In this document: one piece after another, positions 45,726-54,252 of the stretch
How the letters are laid out: each line of letters opens with the position of its first letter
How positions within the stretch are numbered: position 1 is the first letter of the stretch
Source of the DNA: UBA11891 sp049890035
GTDB lineage: Bacteria > Bacteroidota > Bacteroidia > Flavobacteriales > Flavobacteriaceae
DNA: 64,000 nt
Direction: 5' to 3'
Assembly: GCA_049890035.1 (NCBI GenBank)
Contig: JBMHCG010000029.1
Span: 62,001 to 126,000, forward strand
Notes under the pieces: model-generated
Database searches by the model: none
What the model was told of the DNA's origin: nothing
Seen by the model: only the letters and a program-made list of their open reading frames with translations
Program-made: the position numbers and the translations under genes

Positions 45726-46728
45726 GGATGGCACCACTTTTATCTTTTAAGGGTATGGGATCTTGCTGGCGGGTGACGGCTAAAATTTCTGCTAAAATAG
45801 AAATGGCAATTTCCTGTGCAGAGGCAGCCCCAATATTGATGCCCGCGGGTCCACGAAACTGCTCAAAAAAGGCCAATTCAAGCTCGGGGTCTATGTCCAA
45901 TAACCGATCGATTAGTTGTGCTTTGCGTTTTTTGGGCCCCAACAGTCCAAAATAGACCGGATAGGTGTTTTTTAGGGCATTTAAGTAATACACATCTTTA
46001 GTGTAACTGTGGGTCATCAAGACAATAGCTGTTTGTTCGTCTACCAATGATCGATCGATTTGGTGATTGACAGGCGCGTGGATTTGTCGAGCTCCTGGAA
46101 AAAAAGCGATCGTTTTTTGCTCATCTGGAGCCACTACAATATGGACTTCCCATCCCAAATTACTGGCCGTTTTACAGAGTTGGACGGCATCATGTTCCGC
46201 TCCTATAATCAACAAACGAAAAAGCGGTGATAGGGTTTCTTCGAAAATTAATGGTGCGGATAAATCTGTTTTTTGGTTGTGTAAATTGTAGGTATGTGCC
46301 CCCAATTGAATGATGGTCCCTCCAAGTGAACAAAGTCCAGGTTCACGTTGGTAAAAAGATTTAAGAAGTATGGGTATGCGTTGGTCAAGAGCTTTTTTAA
46401 AAGTATGGTAAACATGCTCCGAAATTTCAATAGGTTCCAAAAGTACGAACAATACCCCTTCGCAGCCCAGGCGAAGTCTCCCGTCATAGGTCATTATCTT
46501 GGGTATGCCGCTCTCAATGACACGGAATGCCTGGTGACAAATTTCTTTTTCAACACAGCCTCCGCTTACAGCACCTAACATCTTACCTTGATCATTGATG
46601 AGCATACGAACACCAGGTTTACGATAGGAAGATCCATCCAAATCGACCACAGTAGCCAAAATATTTTTTCTTCCAACTTTTTGCCATTGGAATGATTGAT
46701 CGATTATGGATGCAAATTCGTGTGTCAT
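45718..46728 (-). CDS. XdhC/CoxI-family molybdenum cofactor maturation protein
   Basis: A 336-residue chaperone that delivers sulfurated cofactor to xanthine oxidase-family enzymes. N-terminal XdhC_CoxI domain with ATVVDLDGSSYRKPGVRML, GAVSGGCVEKEIC and GCEGVLFVLLEP; C-terminal Rossmann domain with LLIIGAEHDAVQL and VLMTHSYTKDVYYL, GLLGPKKRKAQL. The mocA-like gene overlaps its end. Its place beside iorAB and the cofactor genes fits maturation of that enzyme. Confidence 0.9.
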   Translation of the reverse strand: MTHEFASIIDQSFQWQKVGRKNILATVVDLDGSSYRKPGVRMLINDQGKMLGAVSGGCVEKEICHQAFRVIESGIPKIMTYDGRLRLGCEGVLFVLLEPIEISEHVYHTFKKALDQRIPILLKSFYQREPGLCSLGGTIIQLGAHTYNLHNQKTDLSAPLIFEETLSPLFRLLIIGAEHDAVQLCKTASNLGWEVHIVVAPDEQKTIAFFPGARQIHAPVNHQIDRSLVDEQTAIVLMTHSYTKDVYYLNALKNTYPVYFGLLGPKKRKAQLIDRLLDIDPELELAFFEQFRGPAGINIGAASAQEIAISILAEILAVTRQQDPIPLKDKSGAIHD

Positions 46729-47066
46729 CTGTCGTTAGGTAAAATTACTGTTTTTAGATAGAATTTTCGGTAATTCTTTAGCTGGATGGTCGCTACATAG
46801 TCCACTCTTTTCTAAAGCGAATACCGTTTCAGCGTGCAGTGCTTTAGGCTATTGGTTTTAAGCTAGGCTAAAGTATCTGGATGAAAACAGCAGCGGTCTA
46901 CGAATGATGTCTACATATTTTGATTTTTTCTTGCTTGATTAAAGCATTGCTACATTCCAAAAAAATAAAACGCAGGTTACTCCTTATTCCGTCCTCTTTG
47001 GAAGGTTAGTTACATTAAAATTTTTTTTATTGTAAAAGATAAGATTACTGTATTTTTACAGCAGTT
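46729..47066 (+). other. Intergenic region between xdhC and the fatty acid hydroxylase gene
   Basis: 338 bases between divergent genes. I see no credible coding frame or RNA gene. It holds a weak dyad CTTTAG...CTAAAG around 46840-46875 and the promoter listed at 47030-47058. The remainder is unassigned. Confidence 0.5.
47030..47058 (+). promoter_or_regulatory. Candidate promoter for the fatty acid hydroxylase-like gene
   Basis: TTG (47030-47032), 18-base spacer, TATTTTTA (47051-47058), only eight bases before the ATG, which implies a near-leaderless transcript. Confidence 0.5.
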
Positions 47067-47939
47067 ATGGAAAAGTATGTAGACGCATTTGTAAGTGCTT
47101 TCGTAGGCACTGTTAATTGGACGTGGAATTCCATGCTATTTGAAGTACCGTTTTACACCAACTATTTTTGGGGTCTGATTCTTATTTCGTTGGTTGTTTG
47201 GGGATTAGAAATCGCATTTCCCTGGCGCAAACAACAATCGATTTTCAGAAAAGATTTTTGGTTGGATGGATTTTACATGTTCTTTAACTTTTTCTTGTTT
47301 TCGATAGCCATCAGTGGTTTTTATAAAATACTTGAGGTATTGTTTGCTGATTTGGGTATTGACAATATACGTTTGGCATTGATAGACTGGTCTGGATGGC
47401 CTACAGTGATACAATTGTTGGTGTTCTTTGTGGTTCTGGATTTTGTACAGTGGTTAACGCACATACTACTCCATAGGGTACCTTATTTATGGCAATTCCA
47501 CAAAGTACATCACAGTGTGAAAGAAATGGGTTTTGCTGCACACTTACGCTATCATTGGATGGAGAATGTTTTGTACAAGCCTTTAAAAACATTTGGTGTG
47601 ATGATCTTAGGAGGCTTTGAACCCGAACAAGCCTATATCATTCATTTTCTTGCCATCACAATCGGACACTTTAACCATGCAAATATTAGAATTACTTGGG
47701 GCGTATTTAAATATGTCTTCAACAGTCCTGTGATGCATTTATACCACCACGCTTATCAATTACCCAAGGGGAAATGGGGTGTGAATTTTGGCATTAGTCT
47801 AAGCCTTTGGGATTATCTTTTCCAGACCCATTATGTTCCAGAGGATAGCGGCACACTATTACTTGGTTTCCCAGGTGATGAAAAGCTACCCAATAGTTTT
47901 TTGGGGCAATTGGTTCATGGTTTTTATAAAAAAAAATAA
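47067..47939 (+). CDS. Sterol desaturase/fatty acid hydroxylase superfamily protein
   Basis: A 290-residue di-iron membrane oxygenase. The His clusters are present: HILLHR, HKVHHS, HFLAITIGHFNHAN and HLYHHAYQ. Four or more hydrophobic helices surround them. Members hydroxylate or desaturate fatty acids, sterols or carotenoids, using oxygen. Flavobacterial relatives of this size are common and mostly uncharacterised. It stands alone, so the substrate cannot be inferred. Confidence 0.87.
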   Translation: MEKYVDAFVSAFVGTVNWTWNSMLFEVPFYTNYFWGLILISLVVWGLEIAFPWRKQQSIFRKDFWLDGFYMFFNFFLFSIAISGFYKILEVLFADLGIDNIRLALIDWSGWPTVIQLLVFFVVLDFVQWLTHILLHRVPYLWQFHKVHHSVKEMGFAAHLRYHWMENVLYKPLKTFGVMILGGFEPEQAYIIHFLAITIGHFNHANIRITWGVFKYVFNSPVMHLYHHAYQLPKGKWGVNFGISLSLWDYLFQTHYVPEDSGTLLLGFPGDEKLPNSFLGQLVHGFYKKK

Positions 47940-48253
47940 TTTGAATCTGTTAATTCTATCTTTGGTTGTTTTCGGAAAAACAACTTCAAAAAGGTTCCAA
48001 CACGCTCTATAAATTCCCCTCTGTTTCATTTCCGATATAGCAGTGCGGCTTACAGAAGTATTTTGGTTTAAATAAATTGAGTAAAAATACGATGATTCTA
48101 GGTGCCATTTCAATTCAAAAGATTCATGGTGTATTCAAAAACACTTGTTACGAACTGCCTAAAAATCTTTCTATTGAAGTACAGAGGGGTCCGTATTAGA
48201 ATTTCAATTGCACCCTTCACAGAGGAAATCTAATAAGATTGTGGAGTAATACA
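47940..48253. other. Intergenic region with a spaced inverted repeat
   Basis: 314 bases between convergent genes. A hairpin GTTGTTTT-CGGA-AAAACAAC at 47965-47984 may end the hydroxylase transcript but lacks a T-run. A 9-bp inverted repeat, CCCCTCTGT at 48016-48024 and ACAGAGGGG at 48181-48189, encloses about 156 bases. No coding frame is credible. Confidence 0.5.
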
Positions 48254-49201
48254 CTACTTAAAATTCCACGAACATTGGGTAGCTTGTTCCGATATCTCCC
48301 ATAATCTTGCGGCTATTTTTTCATCCAAAGCAAAGGGTTCTAATTTGCATTTGCCAACAGGGCCAGACCAATTCATTGTACCGGTGGGACCGTAGTAAGC
48401 TTTTTGCTCCAAAGGGTCTTCTGTGGCGCACATTACTTCTGGATAACAACCTTTTTCGGCCGATTGTACAATGGGTAAAAGAGATAAAATAGAGAACAAG
48501 AAGCGGTCTCTTTTACTCGCCTTTTCGTCAATTAGCGAAGTTCTAGAAGCACCGGGATGACAAACATAGACACCTGCGGTTGCATTGGATTTTTGGATAC
48601 GATTTTGCAATTCATAAGCAAACATCATTTGTGCTAGCTTGCTGTGACAATAGGTCGTCATAGGATTGTAATTGGAATCAAAATTTAAGTCATCGAATTG
48701 AATCGTTTTGAGTCCCATTTTATATCCTTCGCTGGAAACAACAACGATTCTCCCTTTGGAATCATTTATGGTATCGAATAGGAGCTTTACCAATAAAAAA
48801 TGGCCATAGTGATTGATCCCTAGTTGGTATTCGAAGCCCTCGGGAGTGAACTCTTGTTTGGCGGTTTGAGCGACGGCTGCATTGCATATAAGAGCGTCTA
48901 TGTGGGATATGCTATTTTTAATCTCACTAGCTGCCTCTCTTATAGAGGAGAACACTGCTAAATCCATGAGAACAAAGGAAACTTTTGCATCGGAACCGAA
49001 TTCCTTTTTCAATGAATCAATTGCTTTTTTTGATTTTTTTTCGTTGCGATTGAGCATGACCACCTGTGCTCCTTTTTTTAAAAAAATCTTTGTTGCCTCG
49101 TATCCTGTACCCGAATTAGCACCTGTAATCACATACGTTTTACCAGTCAAATTCGCTAATCTGTCGGGTGTCCAGTTGTGAATATTTGATTGAATTGCCA
49201 T
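48254..49201 (-). CDS. Short-chain dehydrogenase/reductase (retinol dehydrogenase/protochlorophyllide reductase-like)
   Basis: SDR of 315 residues. NAD(P)-binding TGANSGTGYEA, the substrate-side ICNAAVA, VVSSEGYKMG and the catalytic YCHSK are visible. The length, with NRNEKKSKKAI after the second strand, fits the long SDRs related to retinol dehydrogenase and light-dependent protochlorophyllide reductase; with no chlorophyll genes present, a generic carbonyl reductase is more likely. Monocistronic. Confidence 0.88.
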   Translation of the reverse strand: MAIQSNIHNWTPDRLANLTGKTYVITGANSGTGYEATKIFLKKGAQVVMLNRNEKKSKKAIDSLKKEFGSDAKVSFVLMDLAVFSSIREAASEIKNSISHIDALICNAAVAQTAKQEFTPEGFEYQLGINHYGHFLLVKLLFDTINDSKGRIVVVSSEGYKMGLKTIQFDDLNFDSNYNPMTTYCHSKLAQMMFAYELQNRIQKSNATAGVYVCHPGASRTSLIDEKASKRDRFLFSILSLLPIVQSAEKGCYPEVMCATEDPLEQKAYYGPTGTMNWSGPVGKCKLEPFALDEKIAARLWEISEQATQCSWNFK

Positions 49202-49810
49202 TGGAAATAATTTGAAGCAATGATAAAAATATTCCTTGTATAATGTGTACTCTTTTTAATGAAAATCCACAATAATTTATTTAGATTTCGACTCATCACT
49301 TAAAAGACACCATTTCGTCTTTGATTGACCCTAGGGACTGATTTCTACGGTTCTATCATTATGTTCTACGCCCTACTGATTCCTTGTGAAGGAATGCAAA
49401 GAAGGATAGATAATAGTTACAGAAGAAATTGAAATAAAAGGGAGAATGGACATAATGAATTTCGAACAAATGACATTTTATAAGAATGAAAAAAGGAAAG
49501 TCCAAACTCCCTTGTGTCAATAACAATCAACTTCAATGTGTGGGAAAGCTGTATATTATTGTTTAATAAATATAAGAAAAAAGTTAGACAAAACTTAATC
49601 GAAAGTGAAATATTTAAGTGTCGCATCACCATGGTGTTATTTAGAAAGGAAAGGGCGGTTGAACTTGATGCCATACCACATAGGTAACCATAACAATCCA
49701 TCACACCTTACTGTTTGTTGATTCAGTTCCAGTGATTGATTATTCTTATCTGTACGATCAAAACGATCTGTCCTTTAAAGCGACGATAAATTATATTTAT
49801 CTTTATCCGT
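49202..49810. other. 609-base intergenic region without identifiable genes
   Basis: AT-rich stretch between divergent genes. The longest open frame (minus strand, 95 codons, 49417-49704) has no recognisable motif and I do not call it. A perfect 7-bp hairpin, ATTCCTT-GTG-AAGGAAT, lies at 49379-49395. TATATTTA at 49792-49799, 11 bases before the next ATG, is a possible -7 element. The size suggests a lost gene, without direct evidence. Confidence 0.5.
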
Positions 49811-50815
49811 ATGAAAAGGAATTTCTTGTTTTTAATTCCCCTTTTTATATTCACCTATTCCTGTGATAGAGATGATTTCAATGATCGTAGGATAGAAATA
49901 CCCAAATTCGATATGATTTCTACAATTGATTTCGCTGATCGTTTATCTGCCTATAATATTTTCGATGGGGCCCCAAAAAATTTGATCCCAGCAGCAGGCT
50001 TTGAAACTATTTCAATTAATGCGAAGCTATTTACTGACTATGCATACAAACAAAGGTTGATCAAAGTACCATACGGTACTCAATTGAAAAAATCTCCAGA
50101 TCATGCATTGGAGTTCCCCAATGGAACCCTTCTTACAAAAACATTTTATTATTACAATGACGAAAGAGACACCAGTCAGGGAAGAAATATCATCGAAACT
50201 CGACTTCTCATTAAAGATGCTGGTAAATGGAATGCTGCTACCTATCGTTGGAACGATATGCAAACTGACGCTATTTTAGAAAAGAACGGTTATGAAAAGC
50301 AGATTTCTTGGATCAATCAAATGGGTCATACCAGAACTACATCATACAAAATACCTACTTCTAATGAATGTATCGCTTGTCACTTGTCAAACCAATCGGT
50401 AATTCCGTTAGGTGCCACCATAAAAAATCTAAACACTCTTATTAAGCAAAATAATAAGACCATAAACCAGTTGATTCATTTTCAAAATATTCGAATTCTA
50501 AATGATTTCCCAGTTTGGGATGCACCTTTTATGGTAGACTACAATGATCCCGATGCATCTCTATCTGATAGAGGAAGAGCCTATTTGGCCATCAATTGTG
50601 CCCATTGCCACAATCCTACTGCATGGGATATTCCTTCTCTACAGGGATTTGATTTTCGTTATGAAACCCCCTTCCATCAGACCGGCATTTTTTTGGAGCA
50701 AGAAGAAATCATTAGAAATGTTTCAAATCAAAGAATGCCTTTTATAGGGACAACAATGCATGATGAAGAGGGGGTGACGCTATTATTAAATTATATACAA
50801 AGCCTACAAAACTAG
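49811..50815 (+). CDS. SO2930-family di-haem c-type cytochrome lipoprotein
   Basis: A 334-residue lipoprotein (Cys18 followed by DRDD). Two haem c motifs are visible: C187-IA-C190-H191 and C263-AH-C266-H267. Other family blocks, recognised from SO2930-type proteins, are AYNIFDGAPKNLIPAAG, LFTDYAYKQRLIKVP, ETRLLIKDAGKWNAATYRWN and RAYLAINCAHCHNPTAW. Function in the family is unsettled. The usual partner, a parallel-beta-helix protein encoded next to it, is missing here. The acidic residues after Cys18 suggest display on the cell surface. Confidence 0.85.
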   Translation: MKRNFLFLIPLFIFTYSCDRDDFNDRRIEIPKFDMISTIDFADRLSAYNIFDGAPKNLIPAAGFETISINAKLFTDYAYKQRLIKVPYGTQLKKSPDHALEFPNGTLLTKTFYYYNDERDTSQGRNIIETRLLIKDAGKWNAATYRWNDMQTDAILEKNGYEKQISWINQMGHTRTTSYKIPTSNECIACHLSNQSVIPLGATIKNLNTLIKQNNKTINQLIHFQNIRILNDFPVWDAPFMVDYNDPDASLSDRGRAYLAINCAHCHNPTAWDIPSLQGFDFRYETPFHQTGIFLEQEEIIRNVSNQRMPFIGTTMHDEEGVTLLLNYIQSLQN

Positions 50816-51060
50816 CTGTAGAGAATTGTTTTCAAGTGACTGAATTAAAAGGATGTTAACAAAGAGAACATGAATTGAATACCTCAATGTACCTCAACCA
50901 AATGTGTGAGAATTTTTATTGATCTCCTACAATAAAGAACGAATGTTTAAAACATATGACTCTTTTTTTATTCCTGCTGCGTCAAAAAGTGATTTCAAAA
51001 ACAATGATTCCTGTTTCTTAATTTATGCGCATTCATTTTTTTCCTAATTATATTTAATAT

Positions 51061-51552
51061 ATGAAAGCAAAGAAAGACACCTCCTATAGTACGAAAATTG
51101 CCCATTTAAGTGTCCTTGAACAATATGTAGGAAAAGAAATCGGTTTGACAAAGTGGATGACAATTGAACAAGGCCGTATTGACAAGTTTGCTGAAGTAAC
51201 CGAAGACTTTCAATGGATACATATTGACCCCAAAAAAAGTGCCGTTGATTCCCCCTTTAAAAAAACAGTAGCACATGGTTTTTTGATTCTTTCTATGGCT
51301 CCTAAATTCTGTTATGAAACGGTCCAATTAGCAGATGTTGTGTTGGGCGTTAACTATGGTTTGGACAAAGTGCGTTTTATCCATGCTGTTCCTTCTGGTT
51401 CTAATATTAGAGGTCGTTTAAGCCTGCTTGCTTTTGAAGAATTTTCTGGCGGTGCAAAGTATACAATTCAAATTGTTTTTGAGTTGGAGGGTTCAGAGAA
51501 ACCAGCTTGTATAGCAGCATTTATTGCTATGGCCTATACAACAGTTGCATAA
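51061..51552 (+). CDS. MaoC-like (R)-specific enoyl-CoA hydratase/dehydratase
   Basis: A 163-residue hot-dog-fold enzyme. The hydratase motif is TEDFQWIHIDPKKS, with catalytic Asp and His, followed by VAHGFLILSM. MaoC proteins hydrate enoyl-CoA esters in fatty acid or polyester metabolism. It is a single gene. TATATTTA at 51049-51056 is only four bases before the ATG; if it is the -7 element, the message would be leaderless or start further upstream. Confidence 0.88.
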   Translation: MKAKKDTSYSTKIAHLSVLEQYVGKEIGLTKWMTIEQGRIDKFAEVTEDFQWIHIDPKKSAVDSPFKKTVAHGFLILSMAPKFCYETVQLADVVLGVNYGLDKVRFIHAVPSGSNIRGRLSLLAFEEFSGGAKYTIQIVFELEGSEKPACIAAFIAMAYTTVA

Positions 51553-51607
51553 AAGAATGCGATGCTAGTGAGTCATTGAAATTTCTTGTAGACTGAAAAT
51601 CAATCAT

Positions 51608-51635
51608 AAAAAAAGGTGTGCAAAACGCACACCTT
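51608..51635 (-). terminator. Intrinsic terminator for tRNA-Arg
   Basis: 9-bp stem (51613-51621 with 51627-51635), five-base loop and a minus-strand run of T, 28 bases after the tRNA end. Confidence 0.85.
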
Positions 51636-51662
51636 CAATTGGTTAGCCAAGGATTGGCGTAG

Positions 51663-51736
51663 TGACCTCGGCAGGATTCAAACCTGCAACCTCTTGAGCC
51701 GTAATCAAGTGCACTATTCAGTTATGCTACGAGGCC
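51663..51736 (-). tRNA. tRNA-Arg (anticodon ACG)
   Basis: Cloverleaf on the minus strand: acceptor GGCCTCG/CGAGGTC with one G-U pair, anticodon stem CTTGA/TCAAG and loop TTACGGC giving anticodon ACG, T arm GCAGG-TTTGAAT-CCTGC. A34 is presumably edited to inosine by TadA. CCA not encoded. CAAATTTA at 51747-51754 is a reversed TAnnTTTG -7 element. Confidence 0.95.
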
Positions 51737-51926
51737 GATTCGGCTGCAAATTTATGATTTTTTTCTAAATAATTGGAATTGCATTCCCTCCTTCTGTGCG
51801 AAGAAATCATAATTGAAGGTTGCATAGTAAGAAATCTTTTGTTCTGTTGCTTTCCATCTGAAATAAAAAACCGTTTGATATTTTGTATTTTCGCTTCAAT
51901 CAAATTGAAATGCTTAGGCATTCGAA

Positions 51927-52874
51927 ATGGAAATCATGAATTTTATTGCCATTATTGTTGGGCTCATTCTCCTCATTAAAGGAGGCGATTGGTTAATGCG
52001 CGCAGCGGTCTCTCTCTCTTTAGAAATGCGGATTCCTAAGATTGTAGTTGGCATGACTGTGGTGTCCTTTGCTACCTCTGCACCTGAATTGATTGTTAGT
52101 TTGCAGTCAGCCCTCTCTGGGCATCCGGATCTCGCTGTAGGGAACGTTGTCGGTTCCAACATCGCAAACCTAGCCTTTGTTCTTGGTATTACCGTAATCA
52201 TATCACCCATTCATGTTACGCGTAGCTTTTATACTACAGATTGGCCCATGATGGTGTTAGCGACATGCATATTTATTGGATTTATTTATTTTGATAAAAA
52301 CTTAGCGCAGTGGGAGGGTGGCATTCTCTTCATACTCCTGCTGGTTTTTATTGTTTATCTTATACTTTTTCAAAAACAAGCGGTTATCGATGAGGCCCCC
52401 GAGGATGACGAACTCCTTCCGATGAAGACAACATTGGGGTATTTGTTTTTAGGAGGCTTTGGATTGTGGTTAGGATCTGAAACTTTAGTCAAAGGTGCTG
52501 TTTCTCTTGCCAATAGTATGGGTGTAAGTGAGCGTATCATCAGTATTACCGTAGTATCTATTGGGACTAGTATTCCCGAGTTATCTGCCTCTATTGTGGC
52601 TGTAATTAACAAAGAAAAAGCAATTTCAATTGGCAATCTCATCGGGTCAAATATTTTTAATCTAATGGCCGTCATGGGATTAACAGCACTAGTTACTCCA
52701 ATTCCCATTGGTGATGCTGGGATGTTAAAAAGCGATATTTGGTGGATGTTAATGATTTCTTTGTTAATCCTTCCCCTGGTTTTTCTTCCCAAAAAAATGC
52801 AGCTGGGTCGATTGGATGGGGTCATCCTTTTCTGCCTCTACATTCTATTTCTTTGGCCCTTAATCATGGGATAA
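51927..52874 (+). CDS. Calcium/sodium antiporter (CaCA family, YrbG-like)
   Basis: A 315-residue exchanger with ten hydrophobic segments in two inverted halves. Each half carries the alpha-repeat: VGMTVVSFATSAPELIVS with VGNVVGSNIANLAFVLG, and ITVVSIGTSIPELSASI with IGNLIGSNIFNLMAVMG. The acidic residues of these repeats bind the cation. A loop (about 150-165) rich in Glu and Asp separates the halves. An ATG at 51936 is an alternative start. The stop overlaps the base of the glnII terminator on the other strand. Confidence 0.93.
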   Translation: MEIMNFIAIIVGLILLIKGGDWLMRAAVSLSLEMRIPKIVVGMTVVSFATSAPELIVSLQSALSGHPDLAVGNVVGSNIANLAFVLGITVIISPIHVTRSFYTTDWPMMVLATCIFIGFIYFDKNLAQWEGGILFILLLVFIVYLILFQKQAVIDEAPEDDELLPMKTTLGYLFLGGFGLWLGSETLVKGAVSLANSMGVSERIISITVVSIGTSIPELSASIVAVINKEKAISIGNLIGSNIFNLMAVMGLTALVTPIPIGDAGMLKSDIWWMLMISLLILPLVFLPKKMQLGRLDGVILFCLYILFLWPLIMG

Positions 52875-52907
52875 AAAAAACGATCCTGTTTAGCAAAACA
52901 GGATCGT
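52873..52907 (-). terminator. Intrinsic terminator for glnII
   Basis: 12-bp stem (52880-52891 with 52896-52907), AGCA loop, and a T-run on the minus strand. It starts 29 bases past the glnII stop. Confidence 0.88.
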
Positions 52908-52936
52908 CAAGTCAAATTCTAAAATAGCTTCAGTCG

Positions 52937-53947
52937 CTAAACATCTGCAGACTTCACTGTTTTCACTATCCGTGCAGCGATTTTATAGGGATCTCCATTA
53001 GAAGCAGGGCGACGGTCTTCCAGCCAACCTTTCCACCCTTTCTCAACGGTAATAATGGGGATGCGGATGGAAGCACCACGATCGGAAATTCCATAACTGA
53101 ATTCATTGATGGATTGTGTTTCATGCTGGCCCGTTAACCGTTGGTCATTAAATTCGCCATACACGGCAATGTGTTCTTTGGTAACCGGTCTAAATGCTTC
53201 ACAAATTTTTTCATATGTTTCCTGTGAGCCACAAGTTCTCAATGTGTTGTTTGAGAAGTTTGCGTGCATCCCGGAACCATTCCAATCACCTTTGATTGGT
53301 TTCGGATGGTATTCAATGTAATAGCCGTACTGTTCCGTCAATCTGTCAAGTAAGTACCGCGCAATCCATATTTCATCCCCTGCTTTTTTGGCTCCTTTGG
53401 CAAAAAGTTGGAATTCCCATTGCCCACTGGCAACTTCCTGGTTGATCCCTTCAAAATTTAGCCCTGCTTCAATACACAAATCAGCATGTTCTTCAACAAA
53501 ATCTCTTCCGTGCGTATTTTTACCGCCTACGGAGCAATAATACAGACCTTGAGGTCCTGGATAACCCCCCACGGGGAATCCCAACGGAAGCTGTGTTTCC
53601 TTGTCCATAATGAAATATTCTTGCTCAAATCCAAACCAAAAGTCATTATCGTCATCGTCAATAGTTGCTCGTGCATTGGATTCATGTGCCGATCCATCAG
53701 CATTTAAAACTTCTGTCATGACCAGATATCCGTTGATACGTGTAGGATCAGGATAAATGGCTACAGGTTTTAATAGACAGTCGGAGGAACCGCCCTCTGC
53801 TTGGAGTGTGGAAGAACCATCGAAAGACCAGGTTGGGCAGTCTTCAAGTTTGCCACTAAAATCATCAACAATCTTTGTCTTGCTTCTCAAATTGGCCGTA
53901 GGTTTATAACCGTCCAACCAAATGTATTCCAGTTTAGATTTGCTCAT
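52937..53947 (-). CDS. glnII: Type II (eukaryote-like) glutamine synthetase
   Basis: Makes glutamine from glutamate, ammonia and ATP. It has 336 residues from the ATG at 53947. The frame's earlier ATG at 53974 would lie on the -7 element CAAAAATA (53972-53979, read on the minus strand), so I reject it. GSII motifs are EYIWLDGYKPTANLRSKT, DDFSGKLEDCPTWSFDGSST, FGFEQEYFIMD, HGRDFVEEH, GDWNGSGMHANFS and GISDRGASIRIP. Divergent from glnN (type III) across a 305-base gap. GSII is not known to be adenylylated, so control is probably at transcription or by feedback. Confidence 0.95.
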   Translation of the reverse strand: MSKSKLEYIWLDGYKPTANLRSKTKIVDDFSGKLEDCPTWSFDGSSTLQAEGGSSDCLLKPVAIYPDPTRINGYLVMTEVLNADGSAHESNARATIDDDDNDFWFGFEQEYFIMDKETQLPLGFPVGGYPGPQGLYYCSVGGKNTHGRDFVEEHADLCIEAGLNFEGINQEVASGQWEFQLFAKGAKKAGDEIWIARYLLDRLTEQYGYYIEYHPKPIKGDWNGSGMHANFSNNTLRTCGSQETYEKICEAFRPVTKEHIAVYGEFNDQRLTGQHETQSINEFSYGISDRGASIRIPIITVEKGWKGWLEDRRPASNGDPYKIAARIVKTVKSADV

Positions 53948-54252
53948 TACATTAAAAGTTTTTATTACGCTCAAAAATAATAGATTTGGCTGGAAGCCAT
54001 TTCTTTTTAGGGGTTGTTTATTGTCTATTTGATTTCTTTTTAATAATACCTTATTTTTTTTAGGGTAATATTGAAAAATATTTAATTTTCGAGATTAAAA
54101 CCCCAAAAAGTGTTGCGATTTAGATCAAAGCCAACACACGAACAATATTTTTTTGGAAGCTTTATATATTTGTCTGAACCCCTAATAAAAAATCCATGAT
54201 TCTTTATCCATTTGATTTACCTAAATACGACCCATTGCTCAATTAACATTTT
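53948..54252. other. Divergent regulatory gap between glnII and glnN
   Basis: 305 bases holding the minus-strand -7 element of glnII (53972-53979) and the plus-strand TATATTTG at 54165-54172 for glnN. It also contains an AT-rich dyad (AATATT-N4-AATATT near 54067-54082) and a 16-codon open frame at 54196-54246. No other gene seen. A nitrogen-responsive regulator would be expected to act here; I cannot name a site for one. Confidence 0.55.
54165..54172 (+). promoter_or_regulatory. -7 element for glnN
   Basis: TATATTTG, exact match to TAnnTTTG, 80 bases before the glnN ATG, leaving room for a leader with a short open frame. No TTG at the expected -33 distance. Confidence 0.5.

Noticed and set aside
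49417..49704. A 95-codon minus-strand frame in the large intergenic region.
   Set aside because: No motif or domain pattern, no promoter or start context, and surrounded by AT-rich non-coding sequence.
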